64,000 bases of DNA from Fimbriimonadaceae bacterium (GCA_023957775.1 JAMLGR010000001.1:186001-250000); one strand, 5' to 3'; shown: positions 1 to 8,427, numbered from the stretch's first letter. The notes: generated by a model not told the origin, from the letters alone. Program-made: numbers and translations.

Positions 1-166
1 CGAGCGCGTTCCCGTCAAGAGGCTCGGGCTCACCCTCGAGTCCCTGGAGGAGCGCGCCGTCCCGGGGACCGACGTGACTCGGTTGCTGCCGGTGTACAGG
101 AAGGTGGAGGCGACGGCACAAACCTACCCGCGCCCGTGGGCGGAAATGCGTCGCAAACCGCTCTAG
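1..166 (+). CDS. rsmG: C-terminal fragment, probable 16S rRNA (guanine-527-N7) methyltransferase RsmG
   Basis: Only the last 54 codons are present; the gene enters from the left edge and stops at TAG 164-166. The tail has the shape seen at the end of RsmG proteins: a VPGT segment, a strand with VYRK, then a basic TYPRP...RRKPL terminus resembling the YPRRxGxPxKxPL ending of the family. RsmG methylates G527 of 16S rRNA using SAM. The catalytic SAM-binding part lies outside the window, so the call rests on the tail alone and could be another small methyltransferase. Confidence 0.5.
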   Translation, partial: ERVPVKRLGLTLESLEERAVPGTDVTRLLPVYRKVEATAQTYPRPWAEMRRKPL

Positions 167-190
167 CAGGGTGATCGAACCGCGCGGGGC

Positions 191-436
191 TTAACCCGGT
201 TGGTTGGACGTGTCCGCCGTGTCGGCCGGCTTGGCCCTTTCGGCCTCGTTCTCCTTTGCGTGGAGTTCTTCCTGGTAGGACTTCTCGATGACGTTCCGCC
301 CTTCGTGAAGGCCCTTTTGAAGCTCGCCGACACCCTTTCCGACGCCGCGAAGCAACTCGGGAATCTTCTTGCCTCCGAAGAGTACAAGAACGATTACGAG
401 GACGATGAGAAGTTCCTGGCCGCCTAATCCGAACAT
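191..436 (-). CDS. tatA: Sec-independent protein translocase subunit TatA
   Basis: 81 aa. A single N-terminal transmembrane helix (about residues 5-21) is followed by the [19 protein letters not shown] hinge and amphipathic helix typical of TatA/TatE, and a charged disordered tail. TatA multimerises to form the translocation element for folded twin-arginine substrates in the inner membrane. Two likely Tat substrates are encoded in this window (alkaline phosphatase at 23504, GH109 protein at 37425). The start is ATG 436 with an AAGGAG site 5 nt upstream and a TATACT -10 box at about 467-472. No tatC is next to it. Confidence 0.92.
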   Translation of the reverse strand: MFGLGGQELLIVLVIVLVLFGGKKIPELLRGVGKGVGELQKGLHEGRNVIEKSYQEELHAKENEAERAKPADTADTSNQPG

Positions 437-466
437 GTTGGCTCCTTGCCGCTGGGTAGCGATTCA

Positions 467-472
467 GTATAC
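467..472 (-). promoter_or_regulatory. -10 box of tatA
   Basis: TATACT on the minus strand, about 30 nt before the tatA start, leaving room for a short leader with an AAGGAG ribosome binding site. No convincing -35 hexamer is seen at 17 nt. Confidence 0.5.
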
Positions 473-521
473 GTCACGCGATGACGCACCATCGCGTTCC
501 CGAGTTCAATCGTAAAGCCCA

Positions 522-1148
522 TCAGTCGATGGAAATCTTCGCCGATCCGCCACGACCGGCCTTGATCGACTGCGAGCCCTTCACGTTCACAACGATCCAA
601 TCGCGGTGCTCGTTCATGATCATGGGGCCGGTCGCGCGGTCACGCCGTTTGAACGCCTCGTGGGCGTTGGGCGACGGTTTTTCGACTTCAAAGATCAGCG
701 GCGTGCCCTCGGGGTCCTTGATGTCGGCCAACTTCTTTCCGCCGAGCGCTTCGTTGAACGCAATCCCGGTCATGCCGCTCTCCTGGGTGCAACCCCAGGG
801 TTCGTCGGCCCCCATCGGTTCGATGGGACCGAGTTCATCCTTGGCCTTCTCGGCGATCTTCCGGTAGTAGGGCCTCACGTCGTCCTGCCAAGTCGCGGCT
901 TTGGGCAGGGTTCCATCGTGCTCCTTCGCGTACTCTTCGAGGGCCTCCCGCACGTGCTCGAAAGCGATCCCGCACTGGGCCATCGGCAAGCCCTCTTTGA
1001 GTGCGAACTTGCCCACGTTGTAGAGCAGCACCGCGGGAAGGACGCAAACGCAGGCAAAAGCCACAAAGATGATCACGAGGATCAACGGCGTGTTGTTCTT
1101 CTTCCCGGGAACGGGTCCCGGCTGGGCGAAAGGAGGAGGTTGGCTCAC
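522..1148 (-). CDS. Single-pass membrane protein with pilin-like periplasmic domain, unknown function
   Basis: 208 aa from the GTG at 1148. The N-terminus is Pro-rich and cytoplasmic (SQPPPFAQPGPVPG), then one hydrophobic helix (about residues 22-44), then a soluble domain whose opening (AQCGIAFEHVREALEEYAKEHDGTLP) resembles the helix of DUF1559 or pseudopilin-type proteins that sample peptide-like extracellular domains. The frame stays open to 1355, but that would overlap selA; GTG 1148 follows a TACAAT hexamer by 6 nt, matching the leaderless pattern of this genome, so I chose it. Transcribed divergently from selA. Function not known. Confidence 0.65.
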   Translation of the reverse strand: MSQPPPFAQPGPVPGKKNNTPLILVIIFVAFACVCVLPAVLLYNVGKFALKEGLPMAQCGIAFEHVREALEEYAKEHDGTLPKAATWQDDVRPYYRKIAEKAKDELGPIEPMGADEPWGCTQESGMTGIAFNEALGGKKLADIKDPEGTPLIFEVEKPSPNAHEAFKRRDRATGPMIMNEHRDWIVVNVKGSQSIKAGRGGSAKISID

Positions 1149-1154
1149 CGTCCA

Positions 1155-1160
1155 ATTGTA
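1155..1160 (-). promoter_or_regulatory. -10 box TACAAT, leaderless-type, for the gene at 522-1148
   Basis: TACAAT on the minus strand ends 6 nt before the GTG start, so the transcript should begin at or next to the start codon. Confidence 0.5.
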
Positions 1161-1271
1161 CACTTGCAGGTCGTCGAACCCCACTCGGGGTGGGGCTTCT
1201 GGACCCTCCGGCCCCCAGGGCTGATCCCGCCGAAAGCGAAATCCCCGCCATGCGGGACCAGCGCCACCCGC

Positions 1272-1277
1272 TAAACT
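1272..1277 (+). promoter_or_regulatory. -10 box TAAACT, leaderless-type, for selA
   Basis: TAAACT followed by exactly 8 nt and the selA ATG at 1286. The same hexamer and spacing occur in front of ffh (27045-27050). No Shine-Dalgarno sequence fits in the gap. Confidence 0.6.
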
Positions 1278-1285
1278 AACTTCTG

Positions 1286-2626
1286 ATGACCGGATTACGA
1301 TCGCTCCCCAAGGTCGATGTTCTCGCACAACACCCCGCGTTGTCGTCCTACGCACCCGCCCTGCGTGCCGAGTCGGCCCGCAAGGCCATCGCTTGGGCCA
1401 GGACAGAACTCAAGGCAGGACGCGAAGTCGCGCGCGAGGCGATCGAGGCGCGGGCGGAGGCCGAGGCGGGGCGCGCCGCCCAGGCGTCTCTCAGGCCCGT
1501 CATCAACGCCTCCGGCGTGATTCTCCATACGGGGCTGGGCAGGGCGCGGCTCGCAGCAGAGGCCGTCGAGCAGATCCGAGCGGCCAGCGCTTCGCACGCG
1601 GCGGTGGAGTTCGACCTGGCGGAGGGGACTCGGGGCGACCGCCAAGCCCACGTCGAAACGATGTTGTGCTCGCTCACGGGAGCAGAGGCCGCCCATGTGG
1701 TCAACAACGCCGCCGCTGCGGTGTTCCTCTCCTTGGCCTCGGTGGCCTCGGGGAGGGAAGTGGTGCTCTCCCGCGGCCAGATGGTGGAGATCGGAGGCTC
1801 CTTCCGGATGCCCGACATCGTGCGAAACAGCGGATGCCGCCTCGTCGAAGTGGGCTGCACCAACAAGACGCGACTGTCGGACTACCGCGAAGCGCTAGGC
1901 GAGGAGACGGGCGCCATTCTCCGCTGCCATCCGAGCAACTTCCGCATCGTTGGCTTCGTCGAAGAACCTTCGCTCGGTGAGCTGGTCGCCCTCGCCGACG
2001 AGGCTGCCGTGCCCCTCATCGACGACATGGGATCGGGTTGCCTCGTGGACACCCGGCCCTACGGGCTTCCCCATCAGCCGACGCTGCAGGAAGCCGTGGG
2101 ATCGAAGGCGCACCTGGTTACTGCGAGCGGCGACAAGCTTCTCGGTGGGCCGCAGGCGGGCCTGATCCTCGGACGCAGAGAGTGGGTCGAGCGCGCCAGG
2201 CGCCACCCCTTGGCGCGCGCCGTCCGCGTCGACAAACTCACTTTGGCCGGGCTGGAGGCGACGTTGCGCCTCTACCAGCAGGGCCGCCAACAGGAGATTC
2301 CGACCCTGCGCTCGCTGGCCCGACCCTTGGACGAGGTTCGCCGCGCGGCGAGGCGACTTGCCAGGGCGTATCCCGGCGCGACCCAGGTGTCCGAGGGCCT
2401 TACCGAGGTGGGTGGCGGCTGCGCTCCCGGGATCGGAGTGCCCACCGTCCGCGTCGGGCTCCGTTGCCAAGACCCCGTCCTGCTCGCCAAGACGTTGCGC
2501 GAAGCCAACCCTCCGATCGTGGCCCGCATCGAGGACGGGCTCGTGTGGCTGGATCCCCGCACCTTGGACGACGATGAAGTCAGGCTCGCGGGGCGCACGC
2601 TGGCCGGCCTGGTGATCGCCCAATGA
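1286..2626 (+). CDS. selA: L-seryl-tRNA(Sec) selenium transferase
   Basis: 446 aa PLP enzyme that converts seryl-tRNA(Sec) to selenocysteinyl-tRNA(Sec) with selenophosphate. Visible family features: N-terminal helical region (LPKVDVLAQHPAL), the INASGVILHTGLGRA signature near residue 72, the NNAAAAVFL cofactor region, and SGDKLLGGPQAG carrying the PLP lysine at about residue 284. Length is normal for SelA. The stop overlaps the start of the next gene by ATGA, so the two are co-translated. selB, selC and selD are not in the window. SelA-like paralogues with other functions exist, but the signature is close to true SelA. Confidence 0.85.
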   Translation: MTGLRSLPKVDVLAQHPALSSYAPALRAESARKAIAWARTELKAGREVAREAIEARAEAEAGRAAQASLRPVINASGVILHTGLGRARLAAEAVEQIRAASASHAAVEFDLAEGTRGDRQAHVETMLCSLTGAEAAHVVNNAAAAVFLSLASVASGREVVLSRGQMVEIGGSFRMPDIVRNSGCRLVEVGCTNKTRLSDYREALGEETGAILRCHPSNFRIVGFVEEPSLGELVALADEAAVPLIDDMGSGCLVDTRPYGLPHQPTLQEAVGSKAHLVTASGDKLLGGPQAGLILGRREWVERARRHPLARAVRVDKLTLAGLEATLRLYQQGRQQEIPTLRSLARPLDEVRRAARRLARAYPGATQVSEGLTEVGGGCAPGIGVPTVRVGLRCQDPVLLAKTLREANPPIVARIEDGLVWLDPRTLDDDEVRLAGRTLAGLVIAQ

Positions 2627-3210
2627 ACCAACTGGCGCAGCTCAACGACCGGGTGCGGGAGTTCCTCACGACCTTGGACGCGCACAACCCCGGCGAGGCC
2701 GCCCATGCGCATCGGGTCAGCGTGTACGCGGTCGCCACGGCCGATCGGCTCGGTGTCCGCGAAGACGATCTGATCCACCTCAAGTGGGCGGCCTTGCTCC
2801 ACGACGTCGGGAAAGTGAGCGTCGATGCCCGTCTGATGCAGAAGCTCGGGAAGCTCGACGAAATCGAACTCGCGGCCCTCCGAGAGCACGCGAGCGCCGC
2901 GGAATCGGTGATCGAAGGAACTCTGTGGCTCGTGCCCGCGGCGCCCATGATCCGACACCACCACGAGTGGTGGAACGGGGAAGGCTATCCCGATGGCCTC
3001 TCTGGCGAGGCGATCCCCTTGGGCGCTCGGATCATTGGACTGGCCGAAGCCTACGACGTCCTGGTTTCGGATGTGCCTTGGCGGAACCGGCTCGATGAAA
3101 CCCTTGCTTTGGAGGAGTTGGAGCGATGCAGCGGCAAGCAGTTCGACCCGGTGGTTTTGGATGCCTTCCGCAAAATCCAACCCCTGGTTCAGCCAGCAGA
3201 CCCAGCCTAG
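2623..3210 (+). CDS. HD-GYP domain phosphohydrolase
   Basis: 195 aa, essentially one HD-GYP domain. The HD pair is in AALLHDVGKVS (about residues 57-67) and the extended motif HHHEWWNGEGYPDGLSG follows at about residue 111, then the LGARIIGLAEAYDVL helix typical of the group. HD-GYP proteins hydrolyse cyclic di-GMP (or related nucleotides) in the cytoplasm. There is no receiver or sensory domain, so activity control must come from a partner. It overlaps selA by 4 nt; the functional link to selenium metabolism is unclear. Confidence 0.85.
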   Translation: MNQLAQLNDRVREFLTTLDAHNPGEAAHAHRVSVYAVATADRLGVREDDLIHLKWAALLHDVGKVSVDARLMQKLGKLDEIELAALREHASAAESVIEGTLWLVPAAPMIRHHHEWWNGEGYPDGLSGEAIPLGARIIGLAEAYDVLVSDVPWRNRLDETLALEELERCSGKQFDPVVLDAFRKIQPLVQPADPA

Positions 3211-3237
3211 GTGGGTTCAGCCGGCCGCGGCAGGAGA

Positions 3238-3264
3238 TGCCACGCCCGCCAGACGGGCGTGGCA
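3238..3264. repeat. REP-like palindrome, copy a
   Basis: Perfect 11-bp inverted repeat (arms TGCCACGCCCG and CGGGCGTGGCA, 5-nt loop) between the convergent ends of the HD-GYP and GIN-domain genes. It belongs to a family repeated at 15288, 34585, 38618 and 42082. No U-tract follows, so it may act as an mRNA 3'-end stabiliser or a factor-dependent terminator rather than an intrinsic one. Confidence 0.75.
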
Positions 3265-3277
3265 CCTCCCCAGTGTC

Positions 3278-3958
3278 TCAGCCGGCCGCGTGGATCTCGC
3301 CCGAGCCCACGATCGATCGCTCGACCTTGCCCGGATTCCCGCTGTAGGCGATGTCGCCGCTGCCTGCGATCGCCCCCTCCAGCGATTCGGTCGCGAACAC
3401 CGAGACGTCTCCCGAGCCGCTGATCGAAACGTCGGCGTTCTTCGCCTTGAGACCCGAGAGGTCCATGTCGCCCGAGCCCGCAATGGAGGCGTCCACGCTG
3501 TCCGCGGTGCCGCGTACGGTGACGTCCCCAGAACCGGCGATGCTCGCCGAGAAGCTCGAGCACTTCACTCCGTCGATCACCGCGTTCGCCGAACCCTTCA
3601 CGGAGATCTCCTCCAGCGACGGGGCGGTGACGGTCACCTTCAGAGGCGTGCGGGACGAGTAGGACTCTTCGCACGTTATGACGAGCTTGCCGTCTTCGAC
3701 CTTGGTGATGATCTTCGGGACGATGTTGTCGTCCCCTTCGACCTTGACCGAAACCTTGGGACCGACCTTGGCGACCACATCGGTCGCCCCTTCGACGACG
3801 ATCCCCTTGAAGTCGGACACCTGCCGCACTTCGCTCGCGGCCTTGCCGGAGCCTTCGATTCGAGGTCCCCCGTCGGAGATCCGGTCGATGACGTGCACCA
3901 CGCCGCATCCTCCTGCCATCGTCGCAACCGCTGCCAGCGCAACCAAACTCTTGATCAT
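3278..3958 (-). CDS. Lipoprotein with GIN (DUF2807) auto-transporter-like beta-helix domain
   Basis: 226 aa. The start at ATG 3958 gives a signal peptide ending in a lipobox (ATMAGGC, Cys near residue 18) and is preceded by a GGGAG site; an upstream in-frame ATG at 3979 lacks both. The mature part begins GSGKAASEVRQVSDFKGIVVEG, the hallmark of DUF2807/head-GIN proteins, and then shows repeated SGSGDV or AGSGD turns spaced about 20 residues, consistent with a right-handed beta-helix. Expected at the cell envelope; function of the family is not established. Confidence 0.82.
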   Translation of the reverse strand: MIKSLVALAAVATMAGGCGVVHVIDRISDGGPRIEGSGKAASEVRQVSDFKGIVVEGATDVVAKVGPKVSVKVEGDDNIVPKIITKVEDGKLVITCEESYSSRTPLKVTVTAPSLEEISVKGSANAVIDGVKCSSFSASIAGSGDVTVRGTADSVDASIAGSGDMDLSGLKAKNADVSISGSGDVSVFATESLEGAIAGSGDIAYSGNPGKVERSIVGSGEIHAAG

Positions 3959-4050
3959 TGAAAACTCCCGCAGACACAACCGGCCCGCTCTTGGAAGTTA
4001 ACTGCATCGCGGCGAGATTCGCAATCCCGGCGGTCCCAAAGTCCCGGAGA

Positions 4051-4230
4051 TCACTCGGGAGGTTCTTCGTCCGACTCCGGAGGCAACCGGTGCCCGCGCC
4101 GCTTGAGCGCGTCGCGCAGGAGAAACTCGATCTCGCCGTTGACGCTGCGCAGATCCTGCTCCGCGAGCCGCTTCAGCTGTCGCCAAAGCGGCTCGGGAAT
4201 TCGGAGCAGGACGGATTTGCGCTCGGCCAT
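4051..4230 (-). CDS. Small Arc-type ribbon-helix-helix DNA-binding protein
   Basis: 59 aa, short enough to be missed by a 60-residue cutoff. Translation begins MAERKSVLLRIPEPLW, then RQLKRLAEQDLRSVNGEIEF and LLRDALKRRG: one beta strand and two helices as in Arc/MetJ repressors, with the RSVNGEIEFLLRDAL signature common in Arc-like proteins paired with SPFH proteins. ATG 4230 lies 7 nt after the SPFH stop and has a GGGGA site. Likely an autoregulator of the two-gene operon or a DNA-binding partner; inferred from the family and context. Confidence 0.8.
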   Translation of the reverse strand: MAERKSVLLRIPEPLWRQLKRLAEQDLRSVNGEIEFLLRDALKRRGHRLPPESDEEPPE

Positions 4231-4237
4231 GGTTCCC

Positions 4238-5119
4238 CTAGTACAGCGACCCTGTGTTCAACACGGGCTGCGCCGAATGGTCGCTGCAGAGCACGACCAT
4301 CAGGTTCGAGACCATCTGCGCCTTGCGCTCCTCGTCGAGTTTGACGATCTCGTCCTTCTCGATGTGCTTGAGGGCCATGTCCACCATGGTCACCGCGCCC
4401 TCGACGATCTTCTGCCGCGCGGCGATGATCGCGGCCGCCTGCTGTCGGCGAAGCATGGCGCTTGCGATTTCCGGCGCGTAGGCCAGGTGGGACAACCGGG
4501 CCTCGAGGACCTCCACGCCCGCTCGCGAAAGCCGCTCGCTCAGCTCCTGCGTCAGGTGCTCGGAGACTTCCGAGGTGTTGCGGCGAAGCGAGACCGTGTC
4601 GTCTTCCGCGTCGTAAGGATAGGTCGAGGCCGAGTGCCGGACGGCCGTTTCGGACTGCATCATCACGTAGTCGTCGTAGTTGTCCACCTCGAAGGCGGCC
4701 TCGAAGGTGTCGCGAACCTTCCACACAACGATCGCCGCGATCTCCACCGGATTGCCCGATAGGTCGTTGACCTTGAGCTTCTCCCCGTTCAGCGTACGCA
4801 CGCGCAGGGAAAGAGAGCGCTTGGTCATGAAGGGGTTCGTCCAGTGGAATCCGGCGGCCTTCACCGTCCCTTTGTAGCTTCCAAAGAGCAGCAGCACCTT
4901 GCTTCCGTTCGGTTCGACGATGAAGAATCCCGGGAGGGTTAGGCTCCAAAGCAGCCAGAAGCCGATCAGTCGTCCGACCTCCATCCCGCCTACCTGCCCT
5001 CCCTGATCCGCCATCTGTGCCATCGAGACAATGGACCAAACACCTCCAGCGAACAAGCCGATGCTCACCAACAGCATCAGCCATCCCGGAAGACCCCGAA
5101 CCTCATACTCGTGTTTCAT
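4238..5119 (-). CDS. SPFH/band 7 domain membrane protein
   Basis: 293 aa. Two hydrophobic segments near the N-terminus (about residues 10-32 and 50-72) precede the SPFH core ([33 protein letters not shown]), then the helical region rich in A/E/K ([23 protein letters not shown]) that oligomerises in this superfamily. SPFH proteins form membrane microdomain scaffolds. Start chosen at ATG 5119 because the two-helix N-terminus begins there; the open frame continues upstream without family similarity. It heads a two-gene operon with the Arc-like gene. Confidence 0.85.
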   Translation of the reverse strand: MKHEYEVRGLPGWLMLLVSIGLFAGGVWSIVSMAQMADQGGQVGGMEVGRLIGFWLLWSLTLPGFFIVEPNGSKVLLLFGSYKGTVKAAGFHWTNPFMTKRSLSLRVRTLNGEKLKVNDLSGNPVEIAAIVVWKVRDTFEAAFEVDNYDDYVMMQSETAVRHSASTYPYDAEDDTVSLRRNTSEVSEHLTQELSERLSRAGVEVLEARLSHLAYAPEIASAMLRRQQAAAIIAARQKIVEGAVTMVDMALKHIEKDEIVKLDEERKAQMVSNLMVVLCSDHSAQPVLNTGSLY

Positions 5120-5137
5120 CTTTCTAGTAGGCTCCTC

Positions 5138-5156
5138 ACCTATCGATATGATATCA
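5138..5156. promoter_or_regulatory. Overlapping AT-rich palindromes upstream of the SPFH gene
   Basis: The stretch around TATCGATATGATATCA contains nested palindromes (ATCGAT, ATATGATAT imperfect, GATATC) in an otherwise GC-rich region, within the probable promoter of the SPFH-Arc operon. It is a reasonable operator candidate for the Arc-like protein, but no binding is shown. Confidence 0.35.
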
Positions 5157-5212
5157 CACTGATGGCATCCGCCCGCCAAAGGACCCATCGGATTTGCGGA
5201 ACCGCGGGGAAG

Positions 5213-5218
5213 TACACT
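5213..5218 (+). promoter_or_regulatory. -10 box TACACT, leaderless-type, for glyQ
   Basis: TACACT lies 7 nt before GTG 5226. It supports GTG 5226 over the in-frame TTG at 5220 as the glyQ start. Confidence 0.55.
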
Positions 5219-5225
5219 CTTGCGC

Positions 5226-6158
5226 GTGACGTTCCAAGAGCTGATCCGCCGACTCGACGATTACTGGGCCGCCCAAGGGTGTGCCTTGCTTCAGCCGTTC
5301 GATACCGAGGTGGGCGCCGGCACGATGCACCCGGCAACGACGCTGAACTCGTTGGGTCCGCATCCATGGAACGTGGCGTTCGTCCAACCGTCCCGCAGAC
5401 CCGCGGACGGGCGGTACACGCTGAACCCCATGCGTTCGCAGCGCTACTACCAGTATCAGGTGATCCTCAAGCCCAGCCCCGACAACGTGGTGGACCTGTA
5501 CATGGGGTCACTCGACGCCCTGGGATTCAACGTGAAGCGAAACGACGTACGGCTGGTCGAGGACGACTGGGAGTCCCCCTCGCTGGGCGCAAGCGGCGTG
5601 GGTTGGGAAGTGTGGCTCGACGGCACCGAGATCACCCAGTTCACGTTCTTCCAACAGATGGGCGGAATCGACTGCAACCCCGTGTGCGCCGAGATCACCT
5701 ACGGCCCGGAGCGGCTTTGCCTGATGGTCAACAAGCAGAACTCGTTCTGGGACGACCTGATGTGGAACGAGACGCTCTCCTACCGCGACGTCAACTACCA
5801 GCTCGAGATGCAGGAGAACGTCTACAACTTCGAGGTGGCCTCCACCGACCTCCTGTTCCAACTGTTCGACATGTACGAGGCGGAGTCGAAGCGCGTGATC
5901 GAAACGAAGGTCTTTTGGGACGACGCCAAGAGGATTCTCACTTCGCAGGAACCGGAGACTCAGGAAGAAGGAGCCCACGCGCTCGTCTATCCCGCGTTCG
6001 AGTTGGCCCTGAAGTGCTCCCACGCGTTCAACCTGCTCGACGCCCGCGGCGCGGTCTCCGCGACCGAGCGTGCGGCCTACATCAACCGTGTTCGCGCGCG
6101 GGTTCGGGCGTGCTGCCTCCGGTACGTCGAACAGTTTAAAGCACCCGCAACGACGTAG
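5226..6158 (+). CDS. glyQ: Glycine-tRNA ligase alpha subunit
   Basis: 310 aa. The sequence from GTG 5226 reads [18 protein letters not shown], matching the usual start of GlyQ, and continues with the very conserved [20 protein letters not shown] and the [21 protein letters not shown] and [12 protein letters not shown] motifs. GlyQ carries the glycyl-adenylate active site of the bacterial alpha2-beta2 GlyRS; it needs GlyS, which is not in the window. The TACACT hexamer 7 nt upstream and lack of a ribosome binding site suggest a leaderless message. Confidence 0.96.
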   Translation: MTFQELIRRLDDYWAAQGCALLQPFDTEVGAGTMHPATTLNSLGPHPWNVAFVQPSRRPADGRYTLNPMRSQRYYQYQVILKPSPDNVVDLYMGSLDALGFNVKRNDVRLVEDDWESPSLGASGVGWEVWLDGTEITQFTFFQQMGGIDCNPVCAEITYGPERLCLMVNKQNSFWDDLMWNETLSYRDVNYQLEMQENVYNFEVASTDLLFQLFDMYEAESKRVIETKVFWDDAKRILTSQEPETQEEGAHALVYPAFELALKCSHAFNLLDARGAVSATERAAYINRVRARVRACCLRYVEQFKAPATT

Positions 6159-6162
6159 GGTG

Positions 6163-6177
6163 CGCCCGTTGCGGGCG
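6163..6177. repeat. Short GC-rich hairpin after glyQ
   Basis: CGCCCG-TTG-CGGGCG just after the glyQ stop. It shares the core of the REP-like family but has shorter arms; a degenerate copy or an independent hairpin. Confidence 0.4.
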
Positions 6178-6243
6178 TGTCGATGGTCCGAAAGCCCTGT
6201 CGCTCGACGCGGGTTTTTGCTACCCTAGTAGCGGGGTTACCAA

Positions 6244-6444
6244 ATGTCAGGACAGGGTTCGACGGGCAACGTGATCGCCGCCTTGGCGAGTTTCTTCATT
6301 CCAGGCCTGGGTCAGCTGATCCAGGGCCGGGTGCTTCCCGCGATCGCATTCTTCGTGCTTGCGGGAATCGGGTGGTTCTTCCTGCTCGGATGGGTGTTCC
6401 ATCTCTGGGCAGTGATCGACGCGGCCGTGTACAAGGGGCGTTAG
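6244..6444 (+). CDS. Small TM2-like membrane protein
   Basis: 66 aa with two hydrophobic helices and the motif ALASFFIPGLGQLIQGRVLPAIAFF, similar to TM2 or DUF5683-type small proteins. A longer protein at 33706 carries the same SVLIPGLGQM element. The start is ATG 6244 after a GGGG-containing leader; TACCCT at 6221 is a possible -10. Stop codon overlaps the convergent M32 peptidase stop by a few bases. Function unknown. Confidence 0.75.
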   Translation: MSGQGSTGNVIAALASFFIPGLGQLIQGRVLPAIAFFVLAGIGWFFLLGWVFHLWAVIDAAVYKGR

Positions 6445-7916
6445 CACCCGAATTTGGCCTGCGCGTACCCGAGCCACGCATCGGCGCGCATTTCCGATCC
6501 AGCAACACGGACCAGGAGCTCCTTGGGGGTGAAGCGCTTGCCTTGGCGGTAGATCTTCTCCGTGAGCCAACCCAGAATCGGCTTGAAGTCGCCCTGCGCC
6601 ATCCCCTCTTCGGCCTGAGGAAGGTCCTGCTTCAGGGCTTGCCACACCTGGCCGCCGATCAGGTTCCCCATGGCGTAGGTCGGGAAGTAGCCGATCGAAC
6701 CACGCGACCAGTGCACGTCCTGGAGCACGCCGAGCCCGTCGTGGGGAGGCGTGATCCCGAGATACCGCTCCATTTTCGCGTTCCAGGCGTCGGGTAGGTC
6801 ACGCACCCGGACTTGCCCGGTCAGCACGTCGCACTCCAGTTCGAACCGCACCTGGATGTGAAGGTTGTAGGTCAGCTCGTCGGAGCCGATGCGCACCGGT
6901 CCGGGCTCCACCTTGTTCACCGCGGCGGCAAACCGCTCCGGTCCGACATCGAGCCGCCCCGGAAACGCCTCCTGAAGGAAGGGAAGAGCCCAATTCCAGA
7001 AGAAGGGGCTGCGTCCGACGATATTCTCCCAAAGACGCGATTGGCTCTCGTGGATGCCAAGCGAGATGCCGCCGCACAACGGTTGTCGATCCCACTCCTT
7101 GGGCGAATTCTGCTCGTAGAGAGCGTGTCCCATCTCGTGCAGCGAGCTGAACACAATGCCCTTGAGGTGGGACGCCGGGCGCGTGGTCATGCGGACGTCG
7201 GAGACGGAGAAGTTGGAGCAGAAGGCGTTGGGAGCGACGTCGAGCCGTCCGGATTGGAAGTCAAAGCCGATGCCCTGAAGAATCCGCTCCATCGCGCCAC
7301 GGAGGACCTGGTCGTCCCAAGGTCCCTCGAGGAACGAGTCGTCCACGTTCGGTCCGGCCTCCTGAATGCGCCGCACCATCGCCGTGATCGGAGGCTGGAT
7401 CGTTTCAAACATCTTCCGGGCATCCGAGGTCTTCGCCCCCTCTTCGAAGAGGTCCAGCAACGGATCGTAGACGTGCTCCTCGTAACCAAGCGCTTCGGCC
7501 GTACGCCCGGCGATGTCGAACAGGCGGGCGTAGTAGGGCTCCATCGGAGCGAAATCGGCCGCTTCTCGAGCGGCTTTCCATACCTCGTACGCCTCGGAGG
7601 AGACCGCCGCCTTCTCGACGACCAGAGCCCGGGGCATCTTCCTCTGGAGTTCGGCTTCGCGCTGCAGCACGCGAACGGTGGCCGCATCGTCGGACCCCGG
7701 CTCTGCCTCGGACGCGGCACGTTCGAGGAGCGCGGCAAGCTCATCCGAGGTGGCCAGTTCGTGGGCGAGCCGGGCGAGCTGGCCGACGTGCGCCGTGCGC
7801 GCCGCAGCGCCGCCGGGAGGCATTCCGACTTGGCGGTCCCAATTCAGGACAGCGGCCGCTTTTTGGAGTGCGTTGAGGGTGGCGTGCCGTTCGAGGAGAG
7901 AGGTCTGAGCGCTCAC
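6441..7916 (-). CDS. Carboxypeptidase, M32 (Taq carboxypeptidase) family
   Basis: 491 aa, the usual length of M32 enzymes. The zinc motif HEMGH is at about residues 259-263 inside SSLHEMGHALYEQN; further conserved parts are the GISLGIHESQSRLWENIVGRS segment and VRIGSDELTYNLHIQVRFELE. M32 enzymes are cytosolic metallo-carboxypeptidases of broad specificity. GTG 7916 starts the protein; a TAGACT hexamer lies 7 nt upstream, so the mRNA is probably leaderless. Its gene end overlaps the convergent small TM2-like gene. Confidence 0.93.
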   Translation of the reverse strand: MSAQTSLLERHATLNALQKAAAVLNWDRQVGMPPGGAAARTAHVGQLARLAHELATSDELAALLERAASEAEPGSDDAATVRVLQREAELQRKMPRALVVEKAAVSSEAYEVWKAAREAADFAPMEPYYARLFDIAGRTAEALGYEEHVYDPLLDLFEEGAKTSDARKMFETIQPPITAMVRRIQEAGPNVDDSFLEGPWDDQVLRGAMERILQGIGFDFQSGRLDVAPNAFCSNFSVSDVRMTTRPASHLKGIVFSSLHEMGHALYEQNSPKEWDRQPLCGGISLGIHESQSRLWENIVGRSPFFWNWALPFLQEAFPGRLDVGPERFAAAVNKVEPGPVRIGSDELTYNLHIQVRFELECDVLTGQVRVRDLPDAWNAKMERYLGITPPHDGLGVLQDVHWSRGSIGYFPTYAMGNLIGGQVWQALKQDLPQAEEGMAQGDFKPILGWLTEKIYRQGKRFTPKELLVRVAGSEMRADAWLGYAQAKFGC

Positions 7917-7923
7917 GTGGCGC

Positions 7924-7929
7924 AGTCTA
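7924..7929 (-). promoter_or_regulatory. -10 box TAGACT, leaderless-type, for the M32 peptidase
   Basis: TAGACT on the minus strand, 7 nt before GTG 7916; no Shine-Dalgarno site in the gap. Confidence 0.5.
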
Positions 7930-7944
7930 CCGGCCGCCCCGGCG

Positions 7945-8427
7945 CTAGCGAATCACGATGTTTCCGAGCACCAGATCCCCATCGACGTGGAACACATGCT
8001 CGCCCGTGGGCAAGTCGCAGCGCAGGAAGAAGTGATCGGCGACCGTGCGACTGTGGCTGTCCGTCAAGGTCAGGGTGAGGACGACCGGGGTGAAATGAAG
8101 CTGGCCCTTGGTTCGAATCGTGGCTACATTCCCCTGGACGGACAGGCTCCCCAGTCTTTCGGCGCTGACCACCACGTCCGGATAGCCCCCGTCCCCCGGG
8201 GAAAGGGGGGCATAGCCATCGAGGTCGATGCCCTCCGCGGAGAACAAAAACCGACCGGCGACCCCGCGGCCGTCGGGATTGGCGGACACCTCAAAGCTCG
8301 CGGCTCCCGCGCCGTGATGTCCCTCGAACTCCAGCTTCCCGCGACCCTCCACCTGCGGGGGTCCCGCAGCCCAAACGGCGGCGGCGACGACGCCGGCTGC
8401 GGACAACAGTGCAAGCTTTTTCAACAT
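7945..8427 (-). CDS. Secreted protein of unknown function
   Basis: 160 aa with a clear signal peptide (MLKKLALLSAAGVVAAAVWA) and a small beta-rich mature domain (GKLEFEGHHGAGAASFEVSANPDG, later RTKGQLHFTPVVLTLTLTDSHS). I do not recognise a family. Start ATG 8427 has a GGGAG site 5 nt upstream; an ATG 27 nt further up (8454) overlaps a TATCAT hexamer that looks like the -10 box. The frame upstream of 8454 is an antisense shadow of the next gene. Confidence 0.7.
   Translation of the reverse strand: MLKKLALLSAAGVVAAAVWAAGPPQVEGRGKLEFEGHHGAGAASFEVSANPDGRGVAGRFLFSAEGIDLDGYAPLSPGDGGYPDVVVSAERLGSLSVQGNVATIRTKGQLHFTPVVLTLTLTDSHSRTVADHFFLRCDLPTGEHVFHVDGDLVLGNIVIR

Noticed and set aside
3998-4186. 62-codon minus-strand frame beside the SPFH gene
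   Set aside because: Wrong frame; the real gene there is the 59-codon Arc-like protein at 4051-4230.
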